Assembly (NCBI RefSeq): GCF_004366035.1
Contig: NZ_SOEE01000001.1
Coordinates: 558,001 to 622,000, forward strand
Source of the DNA: Cytobacillus oceanisediminis
GTDB lineage: Bacteria > Bacillota > Bacilli > Bacillales > Cytobacillaceae
DNA: 64,000 nt
Direction of reading: 5' to 3'
Position numbers and translations under genes: made by a program. Positions 1-7,174 of the stretch are shown here, in pieces. A model generated the notes under the pieces. The model searched no databases and was not told where the DNA came from. It saw only the letters and a program-made list of their open reading frames with translations. Every line of letters begins with the position of its first letter. Position 1 is the first letter of the stretch.

Positions 1-104
1 ATGACCCGCCTGCTCAAATTTGATTTTGCAAATTTCTGCAGTATCCCGGATGTCCATCTTCCATTTGTCAATTCAATCAGCAGGCGATATACAGGTTTTA
101 ACAA
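1..104 (-). CDS. psd: Phosphatidylserine decarboxylase, 5' end only
   Basis: Makes phosphatidylethanolamine from phosphatidylserine at the membrane. Only about 34 N-terminal codons lie in the window; the rest runs off the left edge. The visible peptide contains VYRLLIELTNGRW followed by a KSNLSRRV stretch, which parallels the start of B. subtilis Psd (recalled, not aligned). The start is read as TTG at 102-104 because AGGGGG lies 7 bases upstream and no ATG fits the frame. It is divergent from pssA, its pathway predecessor, across a 272-base gap. The catalytic, pyruvoyl-forming serine is outside the window. An AT-rich TATAAT-like hexamer sits in the gap near 170-175 but without a convincing -35. 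Confidence 0.75.
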   Translation of the reverse strand, partial: MLKPVYRLLIELTNGRWTSGILQKFAKSNLSRRV

Positions 105-376
105 AGGACATGCCCCCTAAAAAATATGTTCTTTACGAACAGGCATAAAAAGCATAGAATAAAATATTATTATATAACATATAAAACTAAGTTTGCCATA
201 GACTTCCTCAGATTTGACGCTTTTTTTATTTTGGCTTTCTTGAAATTCTGTGAATTACTTCTATTTCTTTCCTTCCAGATGGTTCCCAATTAACAGTAAA
301 CTTTAACACATTGCCCATAAGAAAAAACTTCTTATAGTCTGCAGGCTGTGATTCCCAGGTGCAAGGAGTGTTTGAC

Positions 377-916
377 ATGTTTTTACAGGATGTTCTTGAT
401 TTAACCATCAAGAAGCTAAAGGCACAGACAGCAAATATCTTAACTCTGTCTAACCTGTTCTTAGGGTGCTTTGCTATTTTATTTTCTATTAATGACAATT
501 TGAAATTGAGTATGCTGCTGATTTTTATTGCAGCTCTTGCTGACCGGTTTGATGGGATGGCAGCAAGAAAAATGAATATTGAATCGGATCTAGGAAAGCA
601 GCTGGATTCTATGAGTGATATTATTTCTTTTGGAGTTGCTCCTGCACTGCTCCTATACATGGGAGTCCTTTATGATTATGGGGCACCAGGCGCTTTCTTA
701 ACTGCTCTATATATCGGCTGTGGAGCTTTAAGGCTAGCCCGTTTTAACATCAGTGACAATAATGGCTATTTTACAGGATTGCCAATAACGGCTGCCGGCT
801 GCCTGGCCACTTTATGCTTTCTGGCAATTCCATATTGGCCTTCACCTTTATTTCTCTTTATCATGCTGACACTTTCCATTCTAATGATAAGCCCTTTCAG
901 GCTGAAAAAAATGTAA
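377..916 (+). CDS. pssA: CDP-diacylglycerol-serine O-phosphatidyltransferase
   Basis: Membrane enzyme that condenses CDP-diacylglycerol with serine to give phosphatidylserine, feeding psd next door. The 179-residue protein carries the complete CDP-alcohol phosphotransferase motif at residues 59-81 (DG-x2-AR-x8-G-x3-D-x3-D) and several hydrophobic helices, the length expected for the Gram-positive type. ATG 377 is chosen because AAGGAGTG ends 6 bases before it; an in-frame GTG at 359 lies upstream of that ribosome site. In B. subtilis pssA and psd are in one operon; here they are back to back. It converges on the M3 peptidase gene and shares a bidirectional terminator with it. Confidence 0.9.
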   Translation: MFLQDVLDLTIKKLKAQTANILTLSNLFLGCFAILFSINDNLKLSMLLIFIAALADRFDGMAARKMNIESDLGKQLDSMSDIISFGVAPALLLYMGVLYDYGAPGAFLTALYIGCGALRLARFNISDNNGYFTGLPITAAGCLATLCFLAIPYWPSPLFLFIMLTLSILMISPFRLKKM

Positions 917-951
917 AAAAAGCCGTGCTCATATTAAGAGCGCGGCTTCAG
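914..951. terminator. Bidirectional terminator between pssA and the M3 peptidase gene
   Basis: Stem gccgtgctc (922-930) pairs with gagcgcggc (938-946) with one G-U pair. A T run follows on the minus strand (positions 914-920) and a weaker one on the plus strand, so it can serve both convergent genes. Confidence 0.75.
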
Positions 952-957
952 CTTTTA

Positions 958-2754
958 TTAATTCTCTGTTAATTCCAGGAATTCTTCCACATCGTCCATG
1001 CATAATTGAACGGCACCTTCCCAGAACTCAGGCTTTGTTAAATCTGCATTTAAATGCTTCATAGCTAAATCTTCGACTGTCATGGATGCAGTATCCTTTA
1101 ATAATGCTATATATTTTTCTTCATACCCTTTACCTTCTTTAAGAGCCTGTGCATAAATTCCAAGCGAGAACAAATATCCAAAAGTATATGGAAAATTATA
1201 AAATGGCACGCCAGTAATAAAGAAATGGAGCTTTGAAGCCCAGAAAGACGGATGATACTCATCAAGTGCGCTTCCATAAGCTTCTTTTTGGGCATCCGTC
1301 ATGATTTCATTTAGACGGTCCGCACTTACATTTCCTCGTTTTCTTTCTTCATAGAATCGTGTTTCAAACAGAAATCGTGCATGGATATTCATGAGCAGCG
1401 CAACAGACCTTTGCACTTTATCTTCTAAAAGCGCAAGTTTCTCTTCTTCTGTTCCTGCATTTTTCACTGCTGCATCAGAGACAATCATTTCCGCAAAAGT
1501 AGAAGCTGTCTCAGCAACATTCATGGCATAATTTCGGTTCAGCAAATGAAGGTCCTTCATCGCGTATGTATGAAAACCATGCCCCAGTTCATGTGCAAGG
1601 GTTGAAACATTGGATGGTGTCCCTGAGTATGTCATAAAGATCCTTGATTGACTGCTTTCGGGGAAGTAAGTATGGAAACCGCCTGGCGCCTTTCCTGGGC
1701 GATCCTCTGCTTCAATCCATTTTTCTTCAAACGCTTTTTTAGAAAAGGCTGTCATTTCTTCTCCAAAGTGAGCAAACTGCTCAAGGATAAAATCTGCACC
1801 CTGCTGATAAGTTAATTTTGTTTCTGACTTGGAGAGCGGGGCATCCAGGTCATACCAGCTTAATTTCTCTAAGCCTAAAAGCTTTGCTTTTCTCTCTAAA
1901 TATTTAACAAGAGGTGCCTTATTTTCTGAAATTACATTCCACATCGTATCCAGGGTTTCTTTTTTCATTCTGTTTAAGTCCAGAGGTTCTTTGAGGAAGT
2001 CGCTCCAGCCTCTTAATTTATATATATTTAATCTAAAACCGGCTAAATGATTTAAGGTTTTAGATAAATAGTCTGACTGGCTGTTCCAGGATTTTTCCCA
2101 ATTATCAAAAACTTCCTTGCGCAATTTTCTGTCAGGACTTGAAAACTTATTAGCAGCCTGTCCAACTGAAAGCTGCTTTATCTCGCCATTTTCAGTGTAA
2201 GGAATTTTTATATTTCCTACTATTACGTCATACATCTGGCCCCATCCGTGGTAACCATCAACTGCAAGAGCATTAATGACAGTTTCTTCCTCTTGCGAAA
2301 GCTTTTCTGAGGCATTTTCGCGGCGTTCGTTTAATACGAATGAAAGCTCATTTAAATCCTTATCATTTATAATTTGCTCCCATGAACCTTGATCTAAATT
2401 TGCAAGCTTCTGATCAAATGCCGTTAAAGCGTTTTGAAAAGCTGCACTAAGTTCCGTAGTTGCCCCTCTAAGATCTTTCGCTTTCTTATCCTCGGTATTT
2501 TGGGCCTGAAGACAGCTCACAAAAGCACCAGCCTGACGCACTTTTCTTGCCGTCTGCTGGAAAAGCTCAATGATTTCGCTTATTTCAGCTGCATCTGCAG
2601 CAGAATTAGCAGGCTGCCAGTTATGTATTTGATTAAAAAATAAATCAATATGCTTCCTTGTTTCCAGTAAATGCTGATCAAATTCTGCTGAGTCGCTTCC
2701 ATCCTTAAAAAAGACATCCAAATCCCAAACTGACGAATAGGCTGTTACAGTCAT
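958..2754 (-). CDS. M3 family oligoendopeptidase
   Basis: Cytoplasmic zinc metallopeptidase that trims oligopeptides. The 598-residue protein has the M3 zinc signature HELGH at residues 388-392, with a downstream glutamate in the NVAETAS stretch near residue 416 as the likely third ligand. The length and the N-terminal helical region match the PepF-related branch, but I cannot place it as PepF proper rather than the TIGR02290-like branch. No signal peptide is seen. It is transcribed alone and converges on pssA. Confidence 0.9.
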   Translation of the reverse strand: MTVTAYSSVWDLDVFFKDGSDSAEFDQHLLETRKHIDLFFNQIHNWQPANSAADAAEISEIIELFQQTARKVRQAGAFVSCLQAQNTEDKKAKDLRGATTELSAAFQNALTAFDQKLANLDQGSWEQIINDKDLNELSFVLNERRENASEKLSQEEETVINALAVDGYHGWGQMYDVIVGNIKIPYTENGEIKQLSVGQAANKFSSPDRKLRKEVFDNWEKSWNSQSDYLSKTLNHLAGFRLNIYKLRGWSDFLKEPLDLNRMKKETLDTMWNVISENKAPLVKYLERKAKLLGLEKLSWYDLDAPLSKSETKLTYQQGADFILEQFAHFGEEMTAFSKKAFEEKWIEAEDRPGKAPGGFHTYFPESSQSRIFMTYSGTPSNVSTLAHELGHGFHTYAMKDLHLLNRNYAMNVAETASTFAEMIVSDAAVKNAGTEEEKLALLEDKVQRSVALLMNIHARFLFETRFYEERKRGNVSADRLNEIMTDAQKEAYGSALDEYHPSFWASKLHFFITGVPFYNFPYTFGYLFSLGIYAQALKEGKGYEEKYIALLKDTASMTVEDLAMKHLNADLTKPEFWEGAVQLCMDDVEEFLELTEN

Positions 2755-2875
2755 ATAATCCCCCCATAAAAAGTTTCGACTACAGAAATATTATACAGTG
2801 ATTTTTCCGAAATTTCTATAAATATTCTATAAAAGAGGCCCACACCCCCTGGTATGAGCCAACCGCTGGATATTT

Positions 2876-3031
2876 CTATCTGAAATAGCCGCCGCCATAG
2901 TATGCAAACCCTCCAAAAACAAGCAGCAGGATCAGCAGAACAACTGCGAGGGCCAGCCAGAATCCCCCGCCTCCATAATAACCGCATGGATAAGGAGGGG
3001 GAACAGGATAACCGCCATAACCATAAGGCAT
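2876..3031 (-). CDS. YjcZ-type spore-associated miniprotein
   Basis: A 51-residue protein with a Gly/Tyr/Pro-rich head (YGYGGYPVPPPYPCGYYGGG), one hydrophobic helix at about residues 24-43, and a Tyr/Gly tail ending GGGYFR. This layout is that of the YjcZ family of small spore proteins. A strong GGGAGG lies 8 bases before the ATG. Members are made late in sporulation and are of unknown biochemical role. Assignment rests on composition and layout only. Confidence 0.8.
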   Translation of the reverse strand: MPYGYGGYPVPPPYPCGYYGGGGFWLALAVVLLILLLVFGGFAYYGGGYFR

Positions 3032-3194
3032 AACCTTAACCTCCCTTCGCCTTCTATTATTAAGATATGTAATTTATGGACCAGCGTTTAGGCTTTTACA
3101 CTAAAATATCGGTGAAAAACCGGTATGTTCTTGGCACCTCTCTTAGATTAGTTCATTGGATATACCAGAAGGAATTTTATGGGAGGAGTGTTAA

Positions 3195-3362
3195 ATGAAA
3201 ATTATCTCAATCTGCAAAAAATGCAAAGGTACAGGCAATATAACAGCATATAAATTCATAAAGAAAACCTGCCCTGCCTGCAATGGATCCGGCAAAGTGA
3301 CTAAACACCTTTCCGACTTCAAAAAAGAGGAACGAAATAAGACTTTTCTTCACTCTTCATAG
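3195..3362 (+). CDS. Small DnaJ-like zinc-finger protein
   Basis: A 55-residue ORF with two CxxC pairs in the DnaJ cysteine-rich repeat style: CKKCKGTG at residues 7-14 and CPACNGSG at 26-33. These should bind one zinc. No J domain or membrane segment is present, so it is not a chaperone cofactor by itself. A GGGAGGAG ribosome site lies 5 bases before the ATG, and a terminator follows 16 bases after the stop, so it is a single-gene unit. Function unknown. Confidence 0.7.
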   Translation: MKIISICKKCKGTGNITAYKFIKKTCPACNGSGKVTKHLSDFKKEERNKTFLHSS

Positions 3363-3377
3363 GGAGCTATTTAACAG

Positions 3378-3406
3378 AACCCTTCCCTCAGGCAAGGGTT
3401 TTTTAT
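3378..3406 (+). terminator. Rho-independent terminator
   Basis: aaccctt (3378-3384) pairs with aagggtt (3394-3400) and runs straight into a T tract. It closes the small zinc-finger gene. Confidence 0.75.
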
Positions 3407-3481
3407 TTTACACTGAAATACTATATAATGACATCGATAATCAAAATAACCGTTAACCCGATATGAATTGGAGTGAAATCA

Positions 3482-4447
3482 ATGAAACAAGGCAGAACGA
3501 TTTTGGCAGTTCTCCTATTATTGCTCGCAGCTGGCTGTTCTGCTGAGAAAGAGCAAAGTAAAAAAACTGCTGATGAACCATCAAGTAAAACTTCAGATGA
3601 GGCTGACTATACTATTATTGAGGCATCAGCTCAGCAAATCGAGCATATTCAAGGAATTGGATACCCGGGAAATGATACTGGACTCTACCTATCGTCCAGC
3701 GATGGCTTAAAGTTTTATAAAGATGGCATTTGGCATGAGACCACTTCCCTTAACCATGACTACATGGGTTTTCAGGCAGTCAAAGAGGGATTTATTGTAA
3801 GCGGCCAGCCTGATAAGAACTCAGTCATAAAAAACCCTCTTGGTATTGTGAAAAGCACTGATAAAGGAGCTTCTTTTAAAAACCTGGCTTTTAGCGGAAC
3901 AAGTTCCTTCCCTTTTTTAGCTGCCGGCTACGATACAAATATAATCTACATGATCAACCAGGATAAAAGCGAAGAGCTCGAGGCAGGTGTCTACCGCTCT
4001 CAGGACGCAGGAAAAACATGGGAGACAGTCAGCTTAAAAGGGCTTGAGGCCGACACACTTGGAATGATTGCGGCACATCCAACTCATCCGGAAATCATGG
4101 CCATGTCCACAAGAAGCGGCATCTTCTTCTCACAGGATAGAGGTGAAACTGTGAAATTAGTATCTGACCCAGTCATGGCTACAGCCCTCGCTTTCACAGA
4201 AAATAGCTTGTACTATGCGTATGCGGATCAGGAAAAGGTTCAAATGAGCAAAATCGATCTTGAAACGATGGAAAACTCACAAATTAAAATCCCTTTTCTC
4301 AGCTATGATAACCCTATTACATACATTGCTGCCGATAATAAATCTAAGGGAAGGCTTGCAATTTCAACGTATCTCAAAGATTTATATGAATCTGCAGACA
4401 GCGGTGCGAACTGGCAGCTTTTATTAAAAAATGGAAGAATTGAATAA
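3482..4447 (+). CDS. Asp-box beta-propeller lipoprotein, F510_1955-type glycosylhydrolase family
   Basis: A secreted, lipid-anchored protein of 321 residues. A signal peptide ends in the lipobox LAAGC near residue 21, followed by a charged linker. Four Asp-box-like turns (STDKGASF, SQDAGKTW, SQDRGETV, SADSGANW) indicate a sialidase/sortilin-like beta propeller. The family is labelled a glycosylhydrolase in some annotations, but I see no proof of catalysis. ATG 3482 is preferred over GTG 3473, which overlaps the GGAG ribosome site. It stands alone and converges on sigK across a repeat-filled gap. Confidence 0.75.
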   Translation: MKQGRTILAVLLLLLAAGCSAEKEQSKKTADEPSSKTSDEADYTIIEASAQQIEHIQGIGYPGNDTGLYLSSSDGLKFYKDGIWHETTSLNHDYMGFQAVKEGFIVSGQPDKNSVIKNPLGIVKSTDKGASFKNLAFSGTSSFPFLAAGYDTNIIYMINQDKSEELEAGVYRSQDAGKTWETVSLKGLEADTLGMIAAHPTHPEIMAMSTRSGIFFSQDRGETVKLVSDPVMATALAFTENSLYYAYADQEKVQMSKIDLETMENSQIKIPFLSYDNPITYIAADNKSKGRLAISTYLKDLYESADSGANWQLLLKNGRIE

Positions 4448-4451
4448 ATCA

Positions 4452-4692
4452 AAACGGAAGCGCCTTATCAGAGGAACTTCAACTTAAGACCGCAAATATC
4501 CTGTGGCGAACGTTGAAGCCTGCACATCCTGTGCAAGTCCGACAGGCATAAGGCGATTCACACTGGAAACCTCCCAAAGCAAGTTTTGGTCGGGTGAAGC
4601 ATCTCTGCCGAAGCGTTCCTTGTCCTGATTTCTGGAGTTATTTGACTTATGACCCGAGGGGGCGAGGGGCTTAAGCTGGATGCTGACAATCA
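4452..4692. repeat. Composite intergenic repeat carrying a covarying hairpin unit
   Basis: This fills most of the 320-base gap between the lipoprotein gene and sigK. It opens with the AGCGGAAGCGCC-type left end seen in other gaps of the window. An outer stem cttcaac (4477-4483) / gttgaag (4512-4518) follows, with an inner CCGCA/TGTGG stem. A second hairpin tgcaca-tcc-tgtgca lies at about 4521-4535. The right end resembles the agctagaca end of the other copies. A related unit lies at 15928-15982. No ORF is credible here. Confidence 0.6.
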
Positions 4693-4744
4693 TTCCGCAG
4701 AGGTATTTTCCACCGCTCCATTATATAGGTCCTATACAATTACC

Positions 4745-4769
4745 AAAGGGACAGTCGAACTGTCCCTTT
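4745..4769. terminator. Hairpin between convergent lipoprotein and sigK genes
   Basis: aaagggacag (4745-4754) and ctgtcccttt (4760-4769) form a perfect 10-bp stem with a 5-base loop, overlapping the end of sigK by two bases. It lacks a clear T run on either strand, so it is a likely but imperfect terminator. Confidence 0.5.
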
Positions 4770-5487
4770 AGCTGTTATTTTTCCTTTTTTCTTTTTCCGC
4801 CCGATAAAACTCATGGAACATTTTCATCAGTGCCCTCTTTTCAATCCGGGAGACGTAACTTCTAGAGATGCCAAGCTCTTTGGCAATTTCTCTTTGTGTT
4901 TTTTCTTTTTGCAGGTCAAGCCCGAACCTTCCGACAATTACTTCTTTTTCCCTGTCATCTAAAACATCAATATACTCCTTCACTTTTTCCAGCTCCATAT
5001 TTAACTGTATCGTATTAATAACATCCTCAGATTCCGACTTAAGAACGTCAATAAGGGATATTTCGTTTCCTTCTTTGTCCTGCCCGATGGGATCATGAAG
5101 GGATACATCTTTTTTCGTCTTCTTCAGTGCCCGCAAGTGCATCAGTATCTCATTTTCAATACAGCGGGCTGCATAGGTGGCAAGTTTTGTGCCTTTTCCT
5201 TCCGAATAACTCTCGATGGCCTTTATCAGTCCGATTGTCCCTATTGATATCAGATCTTCAGAATCCTCGCCTGTATTTTCGAATTTCTTAACAATATGGG
5301 CGACCAGCCTTAGATTATGTTCAATAAGCATATTACGTGCATGCGCATCGCCTGCAGCCATCAATCGCAAGTATTTCTTTTCATCTGCAGGAGACAGCGG
5401 TTGAGGAAATGCATTATTTTTTACATAAGATACAAGAAACACAATCTCCTTAACCAAAAACCCGAGTGCAGTTAAAATACCGGACAT
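4768..5487 (-). CDS. sigK: Pro-sigma-K, late mother-cell sporulation sigma factor
   Basis: Directs late mother-cell genes for coat and maturation. The 239-residue protein starts with a hydrophobic pro-sequence of 20 residues ending IVFLVS, then [12 protein letters not shown], the known mature start after SpoIVFB cleavage. Region 2 is seen around residues 50-110 ([13 protein letters not shown] through [13 protein letters not shown]). Region 4 with a helix-turn-helix is near the C-terminus ([23 protein letters not shown]). The gene is uninterrupted, so no skin-type prophage splits it. GGGGGTGG precedes the ATG. bofC, which controls the processing pathway, is also in this window. Confidence 0.97.
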   Translation of the reverse strand: MSGILTALGFLVKEIVFLVSYVKNNAFPQPLSPADEKKYLRLMAAGDAHARNMLIEHNLRLVAHIVKKFENTGEDSEDLISIGTIGLIKAIESYSEGKGTKLATYAARCIENEILMHLRALKKTKKDVSLHDPIGQDKEGNEISLIDVLKSESEDVINTIQLNMELEKVKEYIDVLDDREKEVIVGRFGLDLQKEKTQREIAKELGISRSYVSRIEKRALMKMFHEFYRAEKEKRKNNS

Positions 5488-5536
5488 CGTTCCACCCCCG
5501 CTTAGAATGCGTTCAAAAATGTCTATAACTAATTCC

Positions 5537-5544
5537 TATGTATG
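5537..5544 (-). promoter_or_regulatory. Possible sigma-E/sigma-K type -10 upstream of sigK
   Basis: On the minus strand this reads CATACATA, which fits the -10 of sigma-E and sigma-K promoters. It lies 50 bases before the sigK start. A matching -35 is not clear, so this is a suggestion based on the octamer and the known regulation of sigK. Confidence 0.35.
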
Positions 5545-5712
5545 GATAGAGTTGTTTTTGTCTGTCCAATAGAGATATTTTCTTCAGAAAATATTTTCTT
5601 CTTCATTTACACTGCAATTTGACAAGCTATCTGTCATGATAATAGGATATAATCATTTATAATATCGCTGTTATCCCCAATACATAGCTTTGGAAGAAAG
5701 AGGTTTTGATAT

Positions 5713-5877
5713 TTGAATGCCCAGAGAATCATTTTAGCTCTCGTCTTTTTTATTGTTCTGCTTGACAGTCTTGCCAAATTTATTTTCGAAGGTTTTTCTT
5801 TAAAAACCTTGATGATATTGCTTGCAGTGTCTGGAATCGTCTTATTTCTCTGGATTTTCCCAAAGAAAAAGGACTGA
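5713..5877 (+). CDS. Small two-helix membrane protein, unknown
   Basis: A 54-residue ORF starting at TTG, with AAGAGGT seven bases upstream. It has two hydrophobic segments, about residues 6-20 (ILALVFFIVLLDSLA) and 30-48 (LKTLMILLAVSGIVLFLWI), ending in PKKKD. A strong terminator starts inside its 3' end, which supports expression from the plus strand. I do not recognise a family. Confidence 0.6.
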   Translation: MNAQRIILALVFFIVLLDSLAKFIFEGFSLKTLMILLAVSGIVLFLWIFPKKKD

Positions 5878-5910
5878 CTTTTCAATTCCAAAGTCAGTCC
5901 TTTTTTTTTT
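5866..5910 (+). terminator. Strong rho-independent terminator
   Basis: aaaggactgacttt pairs with aaagtcagtcctttt around a short loop, followed by a run of ten T. It closes the small membrane-protein gene at 5713-5877, and the mirror A run also allows it to work on the minus strand. Confidence 0.85.
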
Positions 5911-5918
5911 AATGCAAG

Positions 5919-5999
5919 CTACTCCGCTACGCTCACCTCAGCTGATATGATGCAGCCGATAGTGCCGCACACAACCAATCCCATTACGATCCAAAACAT
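5919..5999 (-). CDS. 26-residue single-helix membrane microprotein
   Basis: ATG ORF encoding MFWIVMGLVVCGTIGCII then a short polar tail ending SVAE. AGGGGTG lies 5 bases upstream. It is essentially one transmembrane helix. It is the last of a series of tiny minus-strand ORFs that starts near 6656, each with its own ribosome site. The family is unknown; it is too short for confident prediction without conservation data. Confidence 0.45.
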   Translation of the reverse strand: MFWIVMGLVVCGTIGCIISAEVSVAE

Positions 6000-6102
6000 C
6001 TTTCACACCCCTATTAAATTCCTTATTTTCTTTAATGTAACATGGTTTCTGCATCAGAAAAGGAGAGGAATGTGAACATTCTGTTAATCCGGATCATATG
6101 GA

Positions 6103-6156
6103 TCAGTTCCTTTTTTTACGGAATTTCAGGGTTAAAATTAATATATGCAAAGACAT
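6103..6156 (-). CDS. 17-residue YrzI-like microprotein
   Basis: Encodes MSLHILILTLKFRKKRN. The ribosome site AGGAGGT, 7 bases before the ATG, is the best in the region. The peptide mirrors the N-terminus of the YrzI protein encoded 130 bases upstream (MTLNILFLTVTIKKRQ), with the same hydrophobic stretch and basic end, but stops where YrzI continues into an acidic and basic helix. It is either a truncated paralogue or a genuine mini version. It is too short for standard gene finders. Confidence 0.5.
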   Translation of the reverse strand: MSLHILILTLKFRKKRN

Positions 6157-6187
6157 GCGCCTTACCTCCTAACCGGTTACAGCTTCG

Positions 6188-6247
6188 TTAGGTGGAATCT
6201 TTCTCCACCCAAAAAATTGCCTGACGTCCTTGTAAAATGTAAAACAT
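6188..6247 (-). CDS. Possible 19-residue micro-ORF
   Basis: ATG ORF encoding MFYILQGRQAIFWVEKDST with AAAGGTGG eight bases upstream. It lies between yrzI and the 17-residue YrzI-like ORF on the same strand. Its end overlaps a small ggtgga/tccacc hairpin. It could be a leader for the next ORF rather than a functional peptide. Evidence is the ribosome site and position only. Confidence 0.3.
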   Translation of the reverse strand: MFYILQGRQAIFWVEKDST

Positions 6248-6285
6248 TTAGCAAACCACCTTTCCTCATTTTTTATCACTGAAAA

Positions 6286-6426
6286 TTAAAATGGACGGTA
6301 AATAGAGAATTGACGATCACGGTTTTGATCGATAATTTTTTTAGCCATTTGTTCGCGAACAACATCTTCTGCTGATAATTGACGTTTTTTTATTGTGACT
6401 GTCAAAAATAATATATTTAATGTCAT
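6286..6426 (-). CDS. yrzI: YrzI family small protein
   Basis: A 46-residue protein with a hydrophobic N-terminus (MTLNILFLTVTI) and a charged helical tail, matching the YrzI family (TIGR02413) of small Bacillus proteins of unknown function. The ATG is chosen because AGGAGGTGG lies 8 bases upstream. The frame stays open upstream to 6549, but that extension runs through two terminator hairpins. In B. subtilis yrzI sits beside yrhC downstream of mtnN-mccA-mccB; here yrhC and mtnN are also neighbours but mccAB are absent. Confidence 0.8.
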   Translation of the reverse strand: MTLNILFLTVTIKKRQLSAEDVVREQMAKKIIDQNRDRQFSIYRPF

Positions 6427-6467
6427 TAGATATTCCACCTCCTCGTTCACATCCAGCCTGAAGGCAC

Positions 6468-6500
6468 AAAAAAGCCGCAAAGAGATACACTCCCAGCGGC
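6468..6500 (-). terminator. Second of two tandem terminators ahead of yrzI
   Basis: On the minus strand GCCGC (6496-6500) pairs with GCGGC (6474-6478), extended by an inner GGGAG/CTCTT stem, and is followed by six T. It sits directly after another terminator and about 40 bases before the yrzI start. Confidence 0.65.
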
Positions 6501-6514
6501 CTGGCCATAAGGCA

Positions 6515-6546
6515 TAAAAAACCGCAGGGCACAATTCTCCCTGCGG
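6515..6546 (-). terminator. First of two tandem terminators ahead of yrzI
   Basis: ccgcaggg (6522-6529) and ccctgcgg (6539-6546) form a perfect 8-bp stem with a 9-base loop, followed on the minus strand by TTTTTT. It closes the 26-residue ORF at 6576-6656. Confidence 0.8.
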
Positions 6547-6575
6547 CATGGATATGTAATGTCAATTAAGCAAAT

Positions 6576-6656
6576 CTAAGCGATCCATTCCATGTAGGTC
6601 GAATTTGTAAAATATTTATTTAGCTGTGCCTCTAATACAATTGCCTTTAACATCAT
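6576..6656 (-). CDS. 26-residue microprotein
   Basis: ORF encoding MMLKAIVLEAQLNKYFTNST and ending MEWIA. AGGAGG lies 9 bases upstream. A closer ATG gives only Met-Lys-stop, so translation may restart through the overlapping stop and start. A consensus promoter at 6700-6728 and a terminator at 6515-6546 frame it as its own transcription unit, which is the main support. The family is unknown. The aromatic and aliphatic pattern suggests an amphipathic helix. Confidence 0.5.
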   Translation of the reverse strand: MMLKAIVLEAQLNKYFTNSTYMEWIA

Positions 6657-6699
6657 TTCATTCGACCTCCTTTTTAGAATTTTTTCACTTATAATGGTA

Positions 6700-6728
6700 A
6701 TTATATCCACGATTATATAGTTTGTAAA
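6700..6728 (-). promoter_or_regulatory. Sigma-A promoter for the microprotein cluster
   Basis: Minus-strand TTTACA (6723-6728) and TATAAT (6700-6705) separated by exactly 17 bases. The start of the first microprotein ORF is 44 bases downstream. Confidence 0.7.
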
Positions 6729-6765
6729 CCTTTTTTGATCATTTTTATTTATTTTTTTATTAAAT

Positions 6766-6793
6766 AAAAAAAACGCCCGGAGATCCGGCCGTC
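6766..6793 (-). terminator. Terminator after yrhC
   Basis: An imperfect GC-rich hairpin around ggccgg/ccgggc is followed on the minus strand by eight T. It begins 8 bases beyond the yrhC stop. Confidence 0.6.
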
Positions 6794-6800
6794 ATTTTAT

Positions 6801-7061
6801 TTATTTCCTCATTAGATATTCCTGTCCTTCATCCGTTTCATTCAATTTACTTCGGCATCGTTTTGAAAGGATAAAGAAAAGGATTGAGCCAAACAGGAAA
6901 GCTGAAGAAGATCCAGCCATTATATATAAATCAGTAACTGTGTTTGCAGTGTCAGGGATAATCAAACCAATGTAAAAAAATGATCCGACAGCAAGCATAG
7001 AAATTGCAAAACGCTTGAAATCCACCATTTTTTCAAATAAATGCTTTGCTTCATTCTTCAT
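6801..7061 (-). CDS. yrhC: YrhC family membrane protein
   Basis: An 86-residue protein with two hydrophobic helices (about residues 17-36 and 44-66) and charged ends, matching YrhC. In B. subtilis yrhC ends the yrrT-mtnN-mccA-mccB operon for methionine-to-cysteine conversion; its role is not known. Here only mtnN lies upstream, separated by 234 bases and a terminator, so yrhC is on its own. Confidence 0.7.
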   Translation of the reverse strand: MKNEAKHLFEKMVDFKRFAISMLAVGSFFYIGLIIPDTANTVTDLYIMAGSSSAFLFGSILFFILSKRCRSKLNETDEGQEYLMRK

Positions 7062-7174
7062 TTATTATCACCTTCTATGGAATAAATCTTATAAAAGACT
7101 ATAATCCTACTTTAACATATATGGCAGCTGTGAAGGTGATGTAAATATTGTAAGCGAGGGAAAAACATCCAAAT

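Noticed and set aside
5635-5660. TTGACA and TATAAT near 5619-5652 as a promoter for the small membrane protein
   Set aside because: The two hexamers are good, but the spacer is about 23 bases, too long for sigma-A, and no better pair was found.
6072-6191. Plus-strand GTG ORF of 39 codons with a GGAGAGG upstream
   Set aside because: It overlaps antisense to two minus-strand micro-ORFs whose ribosome sites are better and one of which resembles YrzI; no terminator or promoter supports the plus strand here.
6286-6549. Longer in-frame start for yrzI (87 codons)
   Set aside because: The extension reads through two terminator hairpins and has no ribosome site; the internal ATG at 6426 has AGGAGG and matches the family length.
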